A stretch of 64,000 nucleotides of DNA, from contig JAIEMN010000045.1 in the NCBI GenBank assembly GCA_019752115.1, forward strand, positions 124,001-188,000, written 5' to 3'. This DNA comes from Gemmatimonadaceae bacterium. GTDB lineage: Bacteria; Gemmatimonadota; Gemmatimonadetes; Gemmatimonadales; Gemmatimonadaceae. A program made the position numbers and the translations under genes. The notes below the pieces were generated by a model. It made no database searches. It was not told the DNA's origin and saw only the letters and a list, made by a program, of their open reading frames with translations. Positions 38,297 to 47,011 of this stretch are shown here, one piece after another (positions within the stretch are counted from its first letter, which is position 1; every line of letters starts with the position of its first letter).

Positions 38297-38866
38297 ATGG
38301 CCATGCCCGCGCTTGACCACCGACTCTGGACGGCCGCTGAGGTGCAGGCGCTGCCCGACGATCCGACGCACCGGTATGAATGCGTGGACGGGGAGCTGCT
38401 GGTGAGTCCATCGCCGCGTACCCCGCATCAGTCGGCGGTCATGGAGCTGGCGTTGGCGTTGGGACCTTGGGTACGTGAATCCGGCGTCGGCGCTCTCTTC
38501 AGCGCCCCCTCTGACTGGGTGCTCGATCTCCATACGGTGGTCCAACCGGATCTGTACGTCGTTCCGCTCGTGGACGGGCGCCGCCCGCGCACGGACGAGG
38601 AGCGCGGGCATCCGCTGCTGTTCATCGAGGTGCTGTCGCCGAGTACCGCGCGGTTTGACCGGGTGGTCAAGCGCGGTCGGTATCAGCGCGCCGGCATCGA
38701 ATACTGGATCGTGGATCTCGACGCGCGCCTGGTGGAGCAATGGTTGCCAGCAGACGACCGCCCGAGCATCCACGCGGAGGCACTGCACTGGCAGCCCGCC
38801 GGTGCGGAGACGCCATTCGTGCTGGAGCTCGAGGCGTTCTTTGCCGAGGTACTCGGGCCAGCGTAG
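38297..38866 (+). CDS. Uma2-family endonuclease-like protein (divergent copy D)
   Basis: 189 aa from ATG 38297 (MAMPALDHRLWTAAEVQALP); the ATG at 38303 is equally possible. Uma2 pattern: HRYECVDGELLVSPSPRTPH, QPDLYVVPLVDG, GHPLLFIEVLSPSTARFDRV, the helix lysine in VVKRGRYQRAGIEYWIVDLD. It belongs to a different Uma2 subgroup from the three minus-strand copies and lacks their upstream element. It is convergent with copy C; the 80-bp gap between their stops shows no clear hairpin. Confidence 0.85.
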   Translation: MAMPALDHRLWTAAEVQALPDDPTHRYECVDGELLVSPSPRTPHQSAVMELALALGPWVRESGVGALFSAPSDWVLDLHTVVQPDLYVVPLVDGRRPRTDEERGHPLLFIEVLSPSTARFDRVVKRGRYQRAGIEYWIVDLDARLVEQWLPADDRPSIHAEALHWQPAGAETPFVLELEAFFAEVLGPA

Positions 38867-38946
38867 CGGTAGGCGTCGGCCTATGCGTCAGCCCGCCGCT
38901 GCCGAATACATCGCCGCCCGCTCGCGCGCGGCAATCGCCGAACGAC

Positions 38947-39561
38947 TCAGTCGTCCGCGAACAGCTCGGCGACCGGCAGATCGAAATCCGGCAGGAGTTC
39001 GGCGTCGATGAGGTGGTCGGCCACGCCGAGCACCGCGATGGCGCCATCGGCGCGATAGACGTGCACCTGCTCGTGCGATGGCACGACGACCCACACCGCG
39101 CGGGTGCCGGCCGAGAGAAAGTCGGCCACCTTTGCCAGCAGTTCGCCGGGGCGGTCGCCCGGGGAGCGCACCTCGACCGCCAGATCGGGGGCGAGCTCGG
39201 GAAAGCCGTCGGGGAAGGGGCCGCTGAAGCGCTCGCGCGAGACGTACGCCACGTCGGGTGCGCGAACGGTGTCCGGGTGCCGCTCGAGGGTGAAGCCGGG
39301 ATCGGCGATCGCGAGGCGCCCGCGCGACTGCGACCAGCCGTTGGCGTCGCGCTCGCGAACGAGATGCTGACGGAGCGCGACGGCGAGTCGTGCCGCGATG
39401 TCGCCGTGGCGGAAACTCGCCGGCTCCCGCACGACGAGCACACCGCGGACGAGCTCCACCCGTTTGCCGGGGATCTCGTAGCCGACGAGCTGCTCGGCGG
39501 TCATTCCAACAGGCGCGGCCACCATAGCGGGCCTCCGGCGTTGTGTGCGGGTTCGGGTCAT
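38947..39561 (-). CDS. Uma2-family PD-(D/E)XK endonuclease-like protein (copy C)
   Basis: 204 aa, ATG at 39561 (MTRTRTQRRRPAMVAAPVGM). Motifs: YEIPGKRVELVRGVLVVREP, APDVAYVSRERFSGPFPDG, APDLAVEVRSPGDRPGELLA, lysine in LAKVADFLSAGTRAVWVVVP. Nuclease residues intact. It follows the TPR kinase that ends at 39649, with the shared hairpin/promoter element in between. Confidence 0.87.
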   Translation of the reverse strand: MTRTRTQRRRPAMVAAPVGMTAEQLVGYEIPGKRVELVRGVLVVREPASFRHGDIAARLAVALRQHLVRERDANGWSQSRGRLAIADPGFTLERHPDTVRAPDVAYVSRERFSGPFPDGFPELAPDLAVEVRSPGDRPGELLAKVADFLSAGTRAVWVVVPSHEQVHVYRADGAIAVLGVADHLIDAELLPDFDLPVAELFADD

Positions 39562-39581
39562 GGCCGCAACGCTACGGCGCT

Positions 39582-39649
39582 GCGTCACCGGCCCGTCATC
39601 ATCTCGCACCGCCAAGCTACGCTCGGCGAGGCGGCCGAGTCTACTCGGC
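39582..39649 (-). promoter_or_regulatory. Shared kinase-Uma2 intergenic element, copy C
   Basis: GCGTCA (39582-39587) and CCGTCA (39593-39598), again 11 bp apart, then the hairpin part at 39619-39649. The loop between the first two arms differs from copies A and B (GAGGCG), but both CTCGGC/GCCGAG arms and the TCTA tetraloop are kept. On the minus strand TAGCGT stands 18 bp from the distal box and seven bases before the Uma2 ATG. The last base of the element is the first base of the kinase stop triplet. Confidence 0.65.
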
Positions 39650-41880
39650 TACATGAGCGCGCGGAGCTCGGGGTAGCGCGGGTGGGCGAAGATCGGCTCG
39701 AGCCCGGGATGTCGGTGAAACGCGAAACTGTTGATGGCGTCACGCTTGCGGACCGACTCGAACGCATGATCCATCGCCTCGTCGATACGACCGAGATACG
39801 TCGCGCAACAGGCGAGCGAGTAGGACGGAATCAGCTGCAGTTGGGCGCGAGCCTGCAATTCAGCGTACGCGGCCTCTGCGCGTGCCCGATCGCCCGCTTG
39901 CACATACAGCCCGCACAGCGTGTGGACCAACCAAGGATTCCGACCGAACCGATCGATGCGAGGAATGAGCACGTCGAGCCCGAACTGTGTGGCACCGGAC
40001 CAGTGCGCCACAAACCCGGCCGTCCAATGCGCGACGAACGCCGTGGGATCCACCTCGAGTGCCCGGCGCGCGAGCGCGAGCGCCTCCTCGTGCGCTCCGA
40101 TCAGCGCCAGCAGGGCGGCGGAGATGCCGAGCACGGCCACGTTGCGGGGATCCTCAACGGTCGCGCGGCGCAGTTCAGCGGCGCCCTCGTCATCCTGCGC
40201 GCCATCGCCGCCCATAATGAGGATCCATCCGGCATACAGCGTGCGAGCCTCCGAATAGCGCGGATCAATCGCCAGTGCTTCTCGGAAGAGGCGCCCCGCC
40301 TCGACTCGGTTTCGGATACTCTCAAACGTCAGCATGCCGCCATACGCCACCAGTGCTTCCGGATTGGTCGGCGCGATCGCGTAGGCGCGCTTGGCAAAGG
40401 CCATTGCTCGCGGAAGCAGCACATCCGTTCGATCGACGCCTTGCTGAAACTGCAGGCGGCTCGCGGCAGCCATGAGACCCAGCGCCGTTGGATCCTCGGG
40501 GGCAACCTCGAGGGCGCGCTCGAGTACGCGTACCGCTTCGTACACCGCGAAGCCACGCTGCGTGATGAGCGCTCTCGCGCGCACGCAGAGCTCGTAGACT
40601 TCAACCTCTCTCGTTGTGGCCTTTGCTGGTGGTGCTTCCCGCGGCACCAGCGTCAGCTGTAGCCGCTCCGCAATCGCGGTGGCAATCTCATCCTGCAGCG
40701 CGAACACATCCACCAACTCGCGATCGTACCGATCACTCCAGAGCTGATAGTCATCGGCGACGCTCATGAGCTGCACGGTGATGCGTACACGATTGCCGGC
40801 CTTGCGTACGCTCCCCTCGAGCACCGCCGAGACATTCAGGGCCTCGCCAATGGTCCGGAGATCGACCTGCTTCCCCTTGAACGAAAACGCGGAGATCTTG
40901 GCGGCGACGTGCAGCCCCTCCACGCGTGACAACAGGCCGATGATATCCTCGGCGATGCCATCACCCAGGTACGCGTTCTCCGGATCGGGACTCAGGTTCG
41001 TGAACGGGAGCACCGCAATCGATCGCGGTGGCGCCGAGCGCGCGGCCACCTCGGCGGTGGTCGCCGTGCCAAGCTGCTGCAGCCAATCGGCGATCGCGGG
41101 CCGATCGATTGGACTGCGCTGCAACGCCTGCTGCAACGCCTTACCGACGGCGCGTGGCACGCCTTCACGCAACGCGGTGACATCGGCGGGCGTCTGCACA
41201 AAGCGCTTCGCGATGACCGCCTGCACCGTCGCGCCGGTAAATGGCGGCTCCCCTACGAGCAGCTCATAGAGTACGCACGCGAGCGAGTAGAGATCGCTGC
41301 GCCCGTCGACGTGGTCACCAACCGCCTGCTCGGGACTCATGTACGCCGGCGTTCCCACCGTCATGCCGACCTGCGTGATGGTGTCGGTGGCGACTTCGCT
41401 CAGCGCCTTGCCGATGCCGAAGTCCATGAGCAGCGCGTGCCCATCCTGCAGCAGGATGTTCTCCGGCTTGATGTCGCGATGCACGACGCCCTGCGCATGC
41501 GCGTGCTCGAGCGCGGCGGCGACTTCTCGCGCGAGGCGCACGGCGTCGGCCACCGGCAGCTGCTTTTCCCGGTCGAGCCGGTCGCGCAGCGACTCGCCGC
41601 GCACAACGGGCATCACGTAGTACAGCGTGTCGCCCACGCCGCCCGAATCGAAGAGCGGCAGGATGTGCGGGTGCGACAGCCGCGCGGCGAGCTGGATCTC
41701 GCGCTGAAACCGCTCGGCGCCGACGGCATTGGCGAGCTCGGGGCGGAGCACCTTGATGGCGACCGCGCGGTCGTGCTTGAGATCGTGCGCACGATACACG
41801 GTGGCCATGCCGCCAACGCCGAGCTCGGTGTCGAGGCGGTAACGGTCAGCGAGGGCGGCGGTCAGGCGCTCAGCCAACAT
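39649..41880 (-). CDS. Ser/Thr protein kinase with TolB-like and TPR domains, no TM helix
   Basis: 743 aa, ATG at 41880 (MLAERLTAALADRYRLDTEL), seven bases after the stop of the kinase upstream; an in-frame GTG at 41895 would overlap that gene. Kinase motifs: GVGGMATVYRAHD, VAIKVLRPELANAVGAERF, HRDIKPENILL, LMDFGIGKAL, GTPAYMSPEQ, and the KRFVQTPADV signature. The COG5616 module starts at about residue 285 (SIAVLPFTNLSPDPENAYLG, VSAVLEGSVRKAGNRVRITV) directly after the kinase, with no hydrophobic helix, then TPR-like repeats. It is followed by Uma2 copy C. Confidence 0.92.
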   Translation of the reverse strand: MLAERLTAALADRYRLDTELGVGGMATVYRAHDLKHDRAVAIKVLRPELANAVGAERFQREIQLAARLSHPHILPLFDSGGVGDTLYYVMPVVRGESLRDRLDREKQLPVADAVRLAREVAAALEHAHAQGVVHRDIKPENILLQDGHALLMDFGIGKALSEVATDTITQVGMTVGTPAYMSPEQAVGDHVDGRSDLYSLACVLYELLVGEPPFTGATVQAVIAKRFVQTPADVTALREGVPRAVGKALQQALQRSPIDRPAIADWLQQLGTATTAEVAARSAPPRSIAVLPFTNLSPDPENAYLGDGIAEDIIGLLSRVEGLHVAAKISAFSFKGKQVDLRTIGEALNVSAVLEGSVRKAGNRVRITVQLMSVADDYQLWSDRYDRELVDVFALQDEIATAIAERLQLTLVPREAPPAKATTREVEVYELCVRARALITQRGFAVYEAVRVLERALEVAPEDPTALGLMAAASRLQFQQGVDRTDVLLPRAMAFAKRAYAIAPTNPEALVAYGGMLTFESIRNRVEAGRLFREALAIDPRYSEARTLYAGWILIMGGDGAQDDEGAAELRRATVEDPRNVAVLGISAALLALIGAHEEALALARRALEVDPTAFVAHWTAGFVAHWSGATQFGLDVLIPRIDRFGRNPWLVHTLCGLYVQAGDRARAEAAYAELQARAQLQLIPSYSLACCATYLGRIDEAMDHAFESVRKRDAINSFAFHRHPGLEPIFAHPRYPELRALM

Positions 41881-41887
41881 GGGCCGG

Positions 41888-44305
41888 TCAGTCACGGACG
41901 GTGCCGTCGGTCTTCGCGGTTGCGTCAGCGCGGCAACCACAAGGGAGCCCCATGGCGGCGCGATGCGCGGCCCAGCGGGGGTCGTTGGAGACCAGCCAGA
42001 ATTCGCCAAGGAACGCGGCAAAGGCGTCGTGCCGCTTACGGACCTCGGCGAGCGCCGCGAACATGGCGTCGCGGTCACCTGTGACCTGATGCCAGCGGGC
42101 CACATCGAGCCATCGCTGGGCGCGCGTGAAGGTCGCGACCTGCCGCAACGCCGCCGCCCGCGCACCGCCGACCTGCCAGGCACTTCGCAGTTCGGCGAGC
42201 GGCGCGCCAAAATTGTCGACGCGGCGCTCCAACCGAGTTTGGGCGTCGAAGAAGGTCGTCGAATCGCCGGCCATCGCCGCCCGCAGACTCCGATCGCGCT
42301 GAAAGAGCGTTTGGTCGGGGTCGATCTGCCGTACGCTGTCGGCCCAGCGCGCTGCCTCGGTCGTATCACCTGCAAGGATGGTGATCTGATGCATGTTGGC
42401 GCGAATCACGGCCGATCGCGGATCGATCTGGAACGCGCGCCGGATCGCCTCGCGCGCGCCCGCTGAGTCGCCGTAGACGTAACGGATATCGTAGAACCAC
42501 TTGTGGGCGGTCGCGTTGCCGGGCGCGAGCGTGATCGCGCGTCGCACGATGCTGTCGGCCTCATGGGCGCGCCAGTCCTGGACGAGCTTGAGGTAGCCGA
42601 GGTTGAGCACGCCCTCGGGCAGCAGCGAATCGATGGCCAACGCCCGGTTCACCGCGCTGCGGGCCGCTGCGAACGTCTCCACCGGTGGGACATCAGAGTA
42701 GAACGCCCGCAGAATGTACGCCTCGGACAGTCCCGCCCACGCCTGCGCGTACAGCGAATCACGGGCGATCGCCTGCCGGTAGAGCCCGATGGCTTCGATC
42801 AGATCCCGCGTCCCCCGTCGTGCGGCCAGCGCCCGCGCCTGCAGATACAGTTCGTACGCCGCCAGGTCACGCGTTGACGTCGTCGTCCGCTGATTCGCCG
42901 CAATGACCTTGCCACGCAGCGCGCCGATCACCGCCTGCGCGACCTCGTCCTGCACCGCGAAGATGTCGGCGGCCGTCTTGTCAAAGGTCTGCGACCAGAG
43001 CGAGACGCCGTCGCCGGCCTTCACCAATTGCGCCGTGATGCGGAGACGGTCGCCGGCTCGCTGGACACTGCCTTCCAGGACGGTCGCGACTCCCAGCTGC
43101 CTGGCGATCTCGCGCACGTCCTCATTCTTGCCGCGGAAGGAGAAGGCCGACGTGCGGGCCGCCACATCGAGTTCGGGCACACTGGCCAGAGCGCTGATGA
43201 GGGTCTCCGCGATCCCATCACCGAAATAGGCGCTGTCCGAGCCACCAATCTCGGTGAAGGGCAGCACCGCCACCGAGGCGCGCGTCGCCGCGGCGGCGTC
43301 GGCTTTCGTTTCGCGCCCCGATGCGCTGGTAGGGGCTCGACCAAGCTGCCACCACGCGACCGCGCTGACCGCCAGCAGCGCCGTCGCCACCCACACCATG
43401 CGGGCCCGTCCCGAAACAGCAGGACGTTCGCTCGTGGTGGTCTCCTCGAGCGCGGCCAGCACGGCCGCCGCATCGGCGGGGCGCTGCGCCGGGTCCTTGG
43501 CGAGACATTGCATCACGACCCGCGCGAGACCGGCCGGCGCGTCGTGTCGCAGCGTGGTGAGCGCCGATGGCGATTCGGCGAGATGGGCGGCCAGCACCCG
43601 CTGCACGGTGCCGGTGAACGGTGGGGCGCCCGTGAGCAGCTCGAACGCGAGACACCCCCACGCATAGAGGTCCGCCCGCTGATCCACCGATTCACTGCCG
43701 GTGATCTGCTCGGGCGCCATGTAGGCCGGCGTGCCGAGCGAACTGCCCACGCGGGTGAGGGTCACCGCGTCATCGGCCGACGACGTCGGTGACGGGTGCG
43801 CTCCGGTCCGCGCGGCTCGTATGGCTTTGGCGATGCCGAAGTCGGCCACCATGGCGGTGCCGTGCGAGAGCAGAATGTTGTCGGGCTTGATGTCCCGGTG
43901 CACGACGCCGCGCGCGTGCGCATAGCCGAGCGCGCGCGCCACATCGCGGAGAATGCCGACGGCCTCCGTCAGCGGAATGGGTGTGCCGCTCTGCAGCCGG
44001 TGTCGCAGGGACTGGCCATCCACGTACGGCATGACGTAGTACGGCATGTCTGCGGCGACATCCGTCGAGAGGAGCGGCACGATGTTCGCCTGCTGCAACG
44101 AGGCCGCCAGCCGGATCTCCCGCATGAAGCGCTCGGCGCTCATCTCGCCCGCCAGATCCGGCGAGAGCACCTTGAGCACGACGGCGCGATCGAGCGCGAT
44201 GTCGTGGGCGAGGTACACCCGCGACATGCCTCCGCCGCCGAGTTCGCGGTCGATGCGGTAGCGCTCGCCGAGGGCCGCCGTCAGGCGGGAAGGGGCGTCA
44301 TTCAC
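41888..44305 (-). CDS. Membrane Ser/Thr protein kinase with TolB-like and TPR domains
   Basis: 805 aa from GTG 44305 (VNDAPSRLTAALGERYRIDR); a TTG at 44314 would add three residues. Divergent head like the kinase at 28545: GGGGMSRVYLAHD, VVLKVLSPDLAGEMSAERF, HRDIKPDNILL (Asp for the usual Glu), DFGIAKAI, GTPAYMAPEQ. Hydrophobic helix at about 300-320 (MVWVATALLAVSAVAWWQLG), COG5616 module (SVAVLPFTEIGGSDSAYFGD, VATVLEGSVQRAGDRLRITA) and TPR-like helices. First gene of a kinase-kinase-Uma2 run; divergent from the Phd/PIN pair. Confidence 0.91.
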   Translation of the reverse strand: MNDAPSRLTAALGERYRIDRELGGGGMSRVYLAHDIALDRAVVLKVLSPDLAGEMSAERFMREIRLAASLQQANIVPLLSTDVAADMPYYVMPYVDGQSLRHRLQSGTPIPLTEAVGILRDVARALGYAHARGVVHRDIKPDNILLSHGTAMVADFGIAKAIRAARTGAHPSPTSSADDAVTLTRVGSSLGTPAYMAPEQITGSESVDQRADLYAWGCLAFELLTGAPPFTGTVQRVLAAHLAESPSALTTLRHDAPAGLARVVMQCLAKDPAQRPADAAAVLAALEETTTSERPAVSGRARMVWVATALLAVSAVAWWQLGRAPTSASGRETKADAAAATRASVAVLPFTEIGGSDSAYFGDGIAETLISALASVPELDVAARTSAFSFRGKNEDVREIARQLGVATVLEGSVQRAGDRLRITAQLVKAGDGVSLWSQTFDKTAADIFAVQDEVAQAVIGALRGKVIAANQRTTTSTRDLAAYELYLQARALAARRGTRDLIEAIGLYRQAIARDSLYAQAWAGLSEAYILRAFYSDVPPVETFAAARSAVNRALAIDSLLPEGVLNLGYLKLVQDWRAHEADSIVRRAITLAPGNATAHKWFYDIRYVYGDSAGAREAIRRAFQIDPRSAVIRANMHQITILAGDTTEAARWADSVRQIDPDQTLFQRDRSLRAAMAGDSTTFFDAQTRLERRVDNFGAPLAELRSAWQVGGARAAALRQVATFTRAQRWLDVARWHQVTGDRDAMFAALAEVRKRHDAFAAFLGEFWLVSNDPRWAAHRAAMGLPCGCRADATAKTDGTVRD

Positions 44306-44361
44306 TCGTGCCAAGTTGTCGTGCGATGGGATGAACGGCCAGTGAATTCGATATGGTCAGA

Positions 44362-44387
44362 CTAGTCAGACCAGAAAATCTGACTAG
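44362..44387. promoter_or_regulatory. Operator-like inverted repeat of the Phd/PIN pair
   Basis: CTAGTCAGA (44362-44370) and TCTGACTAG (44379-44387) form a perfect 9-bp inverted repeat with an 8-bp spacer. A second GTCAGAC copy lies immediately to the left (tandem GTCAGAC-TA-GTCAGAC). A TAGAAT at 44385-44390 could be the -10, ending seven bases before the antitoxin ATG. This fits autoregulation by the Phd-type antitoxin and a near-leaderless mRNA. Confidence 0.6.
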
Positions 44388-44397
44388 AATTCACGGT

Positions 44398-44691
44398 ATG
44401 TCGGAAGAAATCTCGCTCTATCAGGCCAAGGCGACCCTCTCCGCGCTCGTGCGCGCCGTGCGCGAGGGCGGCGCGTCGTACACCATCACCGTGCATGGGC
44501 AGCCGGTGGCGGAGCTCAGGCCCATTGAGCCCAAGCCGCCGCGGAAGCAGACGCTGGCGGAGCGAATCGCGGAGCTCAAGGCGACGGGGCAGATCCTGGA
44601 GGGGAAGGGGTCGCCCAAAGATCTCCTCGACCTGCCGCCGCGTCCGTACATCCCGGGTGCACTCGAGCGATTCCTGGAGGAGCGGGAGTGA
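44398..44691 (+). CDS. Phd/YefM-type antitoxin
   Basis: 97 aa, ATG at 44398. The N-terminal MSEEISLYQAKATLSALVRA and YTITVHGQPVAELRPIEP are the Phd/YefM DNA-binding fold, followed by a disordered toxin-binding tail (LPPRPYIPGALERFLEERE). It overlaps the PIN gene as GTGA. A longer start to 44353 exists but would run through the operator. Confidence 0.85.
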   Translation: MSEEISLYQAKATLSALVRAVREGGASYTITVHGQPVAELRPIEPKPPRKQTLAERIAELKATGQILEGKGSPKDLLDLPPRPYIPGALERFLEERE

Positions 44692-45077
44692 AGCTCGCGT
44701 ATGTCGACAGTTCAGTGGTCCTGGCGCGCATCTTCGGGCAGCAGAACGACACCGACCAACGAGGGCGTCTGGCCGCCTTCGACGAGTTGCACTCGTCCGT
44801 GCTGCTCGAAGCGGAAGTTCTCAGTGCCGCACGGCGCGAGCGGATGCCGGTCGAGTTCATCATGCTCGATCGCGTCTGGCCGGTGCTGCCCACCCGCTCC
44901 CTCCGCCCCGAAATCGAGCGCGTCCTCGCCGCCGGCTATGTCCGCGGCGCCGACTGCCTGCATCTCGCCACCGCGCTCTATCTCACGCCCGATCCCGCCG
45001 AGCTCACGTTCCTCACGCTCGATGCGCGGCTGGGGGCGGTGGGGGTGGCTTTGGGGTTCGCGGTTTTGCGGCTATAA
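44688..45077 (+). CDS. vapC: PIN-domain toxin paired with Phd antitoxin
   Basis: 129 aa, GTG at 44688. PIN residues: Asp in AYVDSSVVLAR, Glu in LLEAEVLSAA, Asp in RGADCLHLATAL, Asp in LTLDARLG. A Phd-type antitoxin with a PIN toxin is a known VapBC variant. The 65 bases to the convergent aminotransferase gene hold a strong palindrome (45088-45114). Confidence 0.87.
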   Translation: MKLAYVDSSVVLARIFGQQNDTDQRGRLAAFDELHSSVLLEAEVLSAARRERMPVEFIMLDRVWPVLPTRSLRPEIERVLAAGYVRGADCLHLATALYLTPDPAELTFLTLDARLGAVGVALGFAVLRL

Positions 45078-45087
45078 CGGGTTCAGT

Positions 45088-45114
45088 GTCGTTGATCGGT
45101 CACCGATCAACGAC
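45088..45114. terminator. Palindrome between convergent genes, probable bidirectional terminator
   Basis: Perfect 13-bp arms GTCGTTGATCGGT and ACCGATCAACGAC separated by one base, between the convergent PIN and aminotransferase genes. It is followed by two tandem copies of GACCCCTTGATC. There is no T-tract, so it is either a Rho-assisted or structural terminator, or a repeat element. Confidence 0.5.
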
Positions 45115-45142
45115 TCTGACCCCTTGATCGCTGACCCCTTGA

Positions 45143-46237
45143 TCAAGCCGACCGGCGCGCGCGCGCCAATCGCTGCACGCCCTCGACGAGCACCTCCACG
45201 TCGTAGTGCGCAAAGCTCAGCCGCATCGTATCGGCGAACTGCTCGCGATTCACGAAGCGCGTGCCCGGATGGAACGTGACCCCCAGCTCACGCGCGACCG
45301 GCAACAGCTCCACGGCTGACTCGCCAGCGGGGAGCTCTACCCACACGAAGTAGCCTCCCTGTGGCACCAGGAACCGCGCATCGGGGAGCATGTCGCGAAG
45401 CGCCTCACACAGCACGGCGGTCCGACGGGCGTACACCTGCTTCAGCGCATCGAGGCCCGCATCCGCGAGCCCGAGTTCGAGCAGGCTGGTCACCACGCCC
45501 GACGTGAACGGATTGAGCCCGCCGCCACTCTGCACGAGTCCGGACATCATGAGCGTATCGAGCAGCGCGGCGTCGCCGTGGATCCACCCGAGTCGCAACC
45601 CGGGGGCACAGATCTTCGAGAACGACCCGAGCCCCAGCACGCGACCGATGCCATACGTCGCGAGCGGTGGCGGCGGCGGCGCGCCGAAATCGAGCAGCTG
45701 ATACACCTCGTCGGCCACCACGAGCACGTCATGCGCCGCACACGTCTCGAGCATCGGTTGCCGTCGCTCGGCGGACAGCGTGATACCCGTCGGGTTCTGA
45801 AACGACGGAATGGTGTAGAGCAGGACCGGCCGATGCACCGCGAGCGCTTCGTGCAGCGCATCGAGACGCATCCCGTCGCCATCCATGGGGATGCCCACCA
45901 CGTGCAGCCCGTGATCGCGGAAGACATCGAGCGCCAGGAAATACGTGGGCGCTTCGACGAAGATCGTGTCGCCCGGCTTGGTGAAGCGCGTGCAGATGAG
46001 GTCGAGCGCCTGCGAGTTGCCGGTGGTGGTCATCAAGGCATCGGCGTGCACCGACACGCCGTAGCGTCGCGTGAGGAACGCCGCGAGGGCCGCGCGAAAG
46101 CCGGTCTCCCCCTGATCGGCGCCATACTGCAGCCATGCCGCGTCGCGTTGCGCGAGAAAGTGATCGGCCGCGGTGCGCAGCGCATCGACCGGGAGCAGCG
46201 AGAGCGACGGTTGGCCGTTGCCGAAGTCGATGATCAC
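45143..46237 (-). CDS. PLP-dependent aminotransferase (class I/II, 2-aminoadipate-aminotransferase type)
   Basis: 364 aa, GTG at 46237. Fold-type I PLP enzyme: YGADQGETGFRAALAAFLTR, TTTGNSQALDLICTRF, PSFQNPTGITLS, the Asp of VVADEVYQLLDF, the PLP lysine in GLGSFSKICAPGLRLGWIHG and the substrate Arg region MRLSFAHY. The pattern resembles the MocR/LysN-type aminotransferases acting on amino acids or aminoadipate. The exact substrate cannot be told. The frame ends 22 bp beyond the PIN gene stop. Confidence 0.88.
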   Translation of the reverse strand: MIIDFGNGQPSLSLLPVDALRTAADHFLAQRDAAWLQYGADQGETGFRAALAAFLTRRYGVSVHADALMTTTGNSQALDLICTRFTKPGDTIFVEAPTYFLALDVFRDHGLHVVGIPMDGDGMRLDALHEALAVHRPVLLYTIPSFQNPTGITLSAERRQPMLETCAAHDVLVVADEVYQLLDFGAPPPPPLATYGIGRVLGLGSFSKICAPGLRLGWIHGDAALLDTLMMSGLVQSGGGLNPFTSGVVTSLLELGLADAGLDALKQVYARRTAVLCEALRDMLPDARFLVPQGGYFVWVELPAGESAVELLPVARELGVTFHPGTRFVNREQFADTMRLSFAHYDVEVLVEGVQRLARARRSA

Positions 46238-46259
46238 GCCGAGCTCTGGTTCGCGGGAG

Positions 46260-46706
46260 TCATGTCGAGCGCTCGAGCCACGTGCGAGGGTGGCAGACGT
46301 CGGCCAAGGCAGCGGCGCGACCGATCAGCGTATCGTCGAGCGTCAGCAAGGTCGTCCGATGCTGACGCGAGGTCGCGACGTAGCACGCGTCCGCACCGGC
46401 AATGCCCGCCTGCACCGCAACCGATGTGGCGTCGGCAGCCAAGCGCTCATCGATGACCACGAGCCGTGCCGAAAGCGAGGCGATGCGGTCGACGGCCCGC
46501 TGGGCACGCGAGACGTCGCCCGTGCGCCGACGCATCGCGCCCCCCACCTCGATCGCGAAGAGCGTCGGCTGCACGAACTGCGCACCCTGCTTCAGGAGTG
46601 ACAGCAACAGCTGATCCGCGAGTTCGTGTGCCGGTTCATTGAGGCGGAGCGCGGCGATCCAGATGGAGGCGTCGAGCGTGACGGTCGGTGCCATGCGATC
46701 GACCAT
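46260..46706 (-). CDS. vapC: PIN-domain toxin (VapC-like) paired with RHH antitoxin
   Basis: 148 aa, ATG at 46706 (TGATG overlap with the antitoxin stop); the ATG at 46694 is an alternative. PIN residues: Asp in VTLDASIWIAAL, Glu in FAIEVGGAM, Asp in AGADACYVATS, Asp pair in LTLDDTLIG. Tight overlap with the upstream small RHH gene supports a toxin-antitoxin pair. Confidence 0.85.
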   Translation of the reverse strand: MVDRMAPTVTLDASIWIAALRLNEPAHELADQLLLSLLKQGAQFVQPTLFAIEVGGAMRRRTGDVSRAQRAVDRIASLSARLVVIDERLAADATSVAVQAGIAGADACYVATSRQHRTTLLTLDDTLIGRAAALADVCHPRTWLERST

Positions 46707-46999
46707 CAGACGTCACGGGCGCGACGATCTTCGAAGAGCTGCTCGACGACGCTTCCCTCAGTCGCCGCATCCCCCATCTCACGGCCCAGGGCCCGGAACG
46801 ACGCCATCCATTCTTCCGCTCGCCGGAGACGGTCGGCTTCCTCTGCGGATCCTTCGGGATACTGCCCTTGGGGCAGCGTCCCATCGGCCCACTGCTGAAA
46901 GAGCGAGGTGGCCACCTCGCGCACCGTTTTCCCCTCGAGGGCGCTCTTGGCCTTCACTCGGCGATACAGGTCGTCCGGGAGCTCGATGGTCGTCTTCAT
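46706..46999 (-). CDS. vapB: Ribbon-helix-helix antitoxin (VapB-like)
   Basis: 97 aa, ATG at 46999. MKTTIELPDDLYRRVKAKSA and TVREVATSLFQQW form the RHH DNA-binding unit, followed by a charged helical tail (RLRRAEEWMASFRALGREMG, SVVEQLFEDRRARDV) for toxin binding. An inverted repeat 12 bp upstream is the likely operator. Confidence 0.83.
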   Translation of the reverse strand: MKTTIELPDDLYRRVKAKSALEGKTVREVATSLFQQWADGTLPQGQYPEGSAEEADRLRRAEEWMASFRALGREMGDAATEGSVVEQLFEDRRARDV

Positions 47000-47011
47000 G
47001 TGAGAAATATA

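Noticed and set aside
25436-39561. Uma2 genes as part of a restriction or phage-defence system
   Set aside because: No methyltransferase, helicase or other defence gene is adjacent; Uma2 alone does not support that claim.
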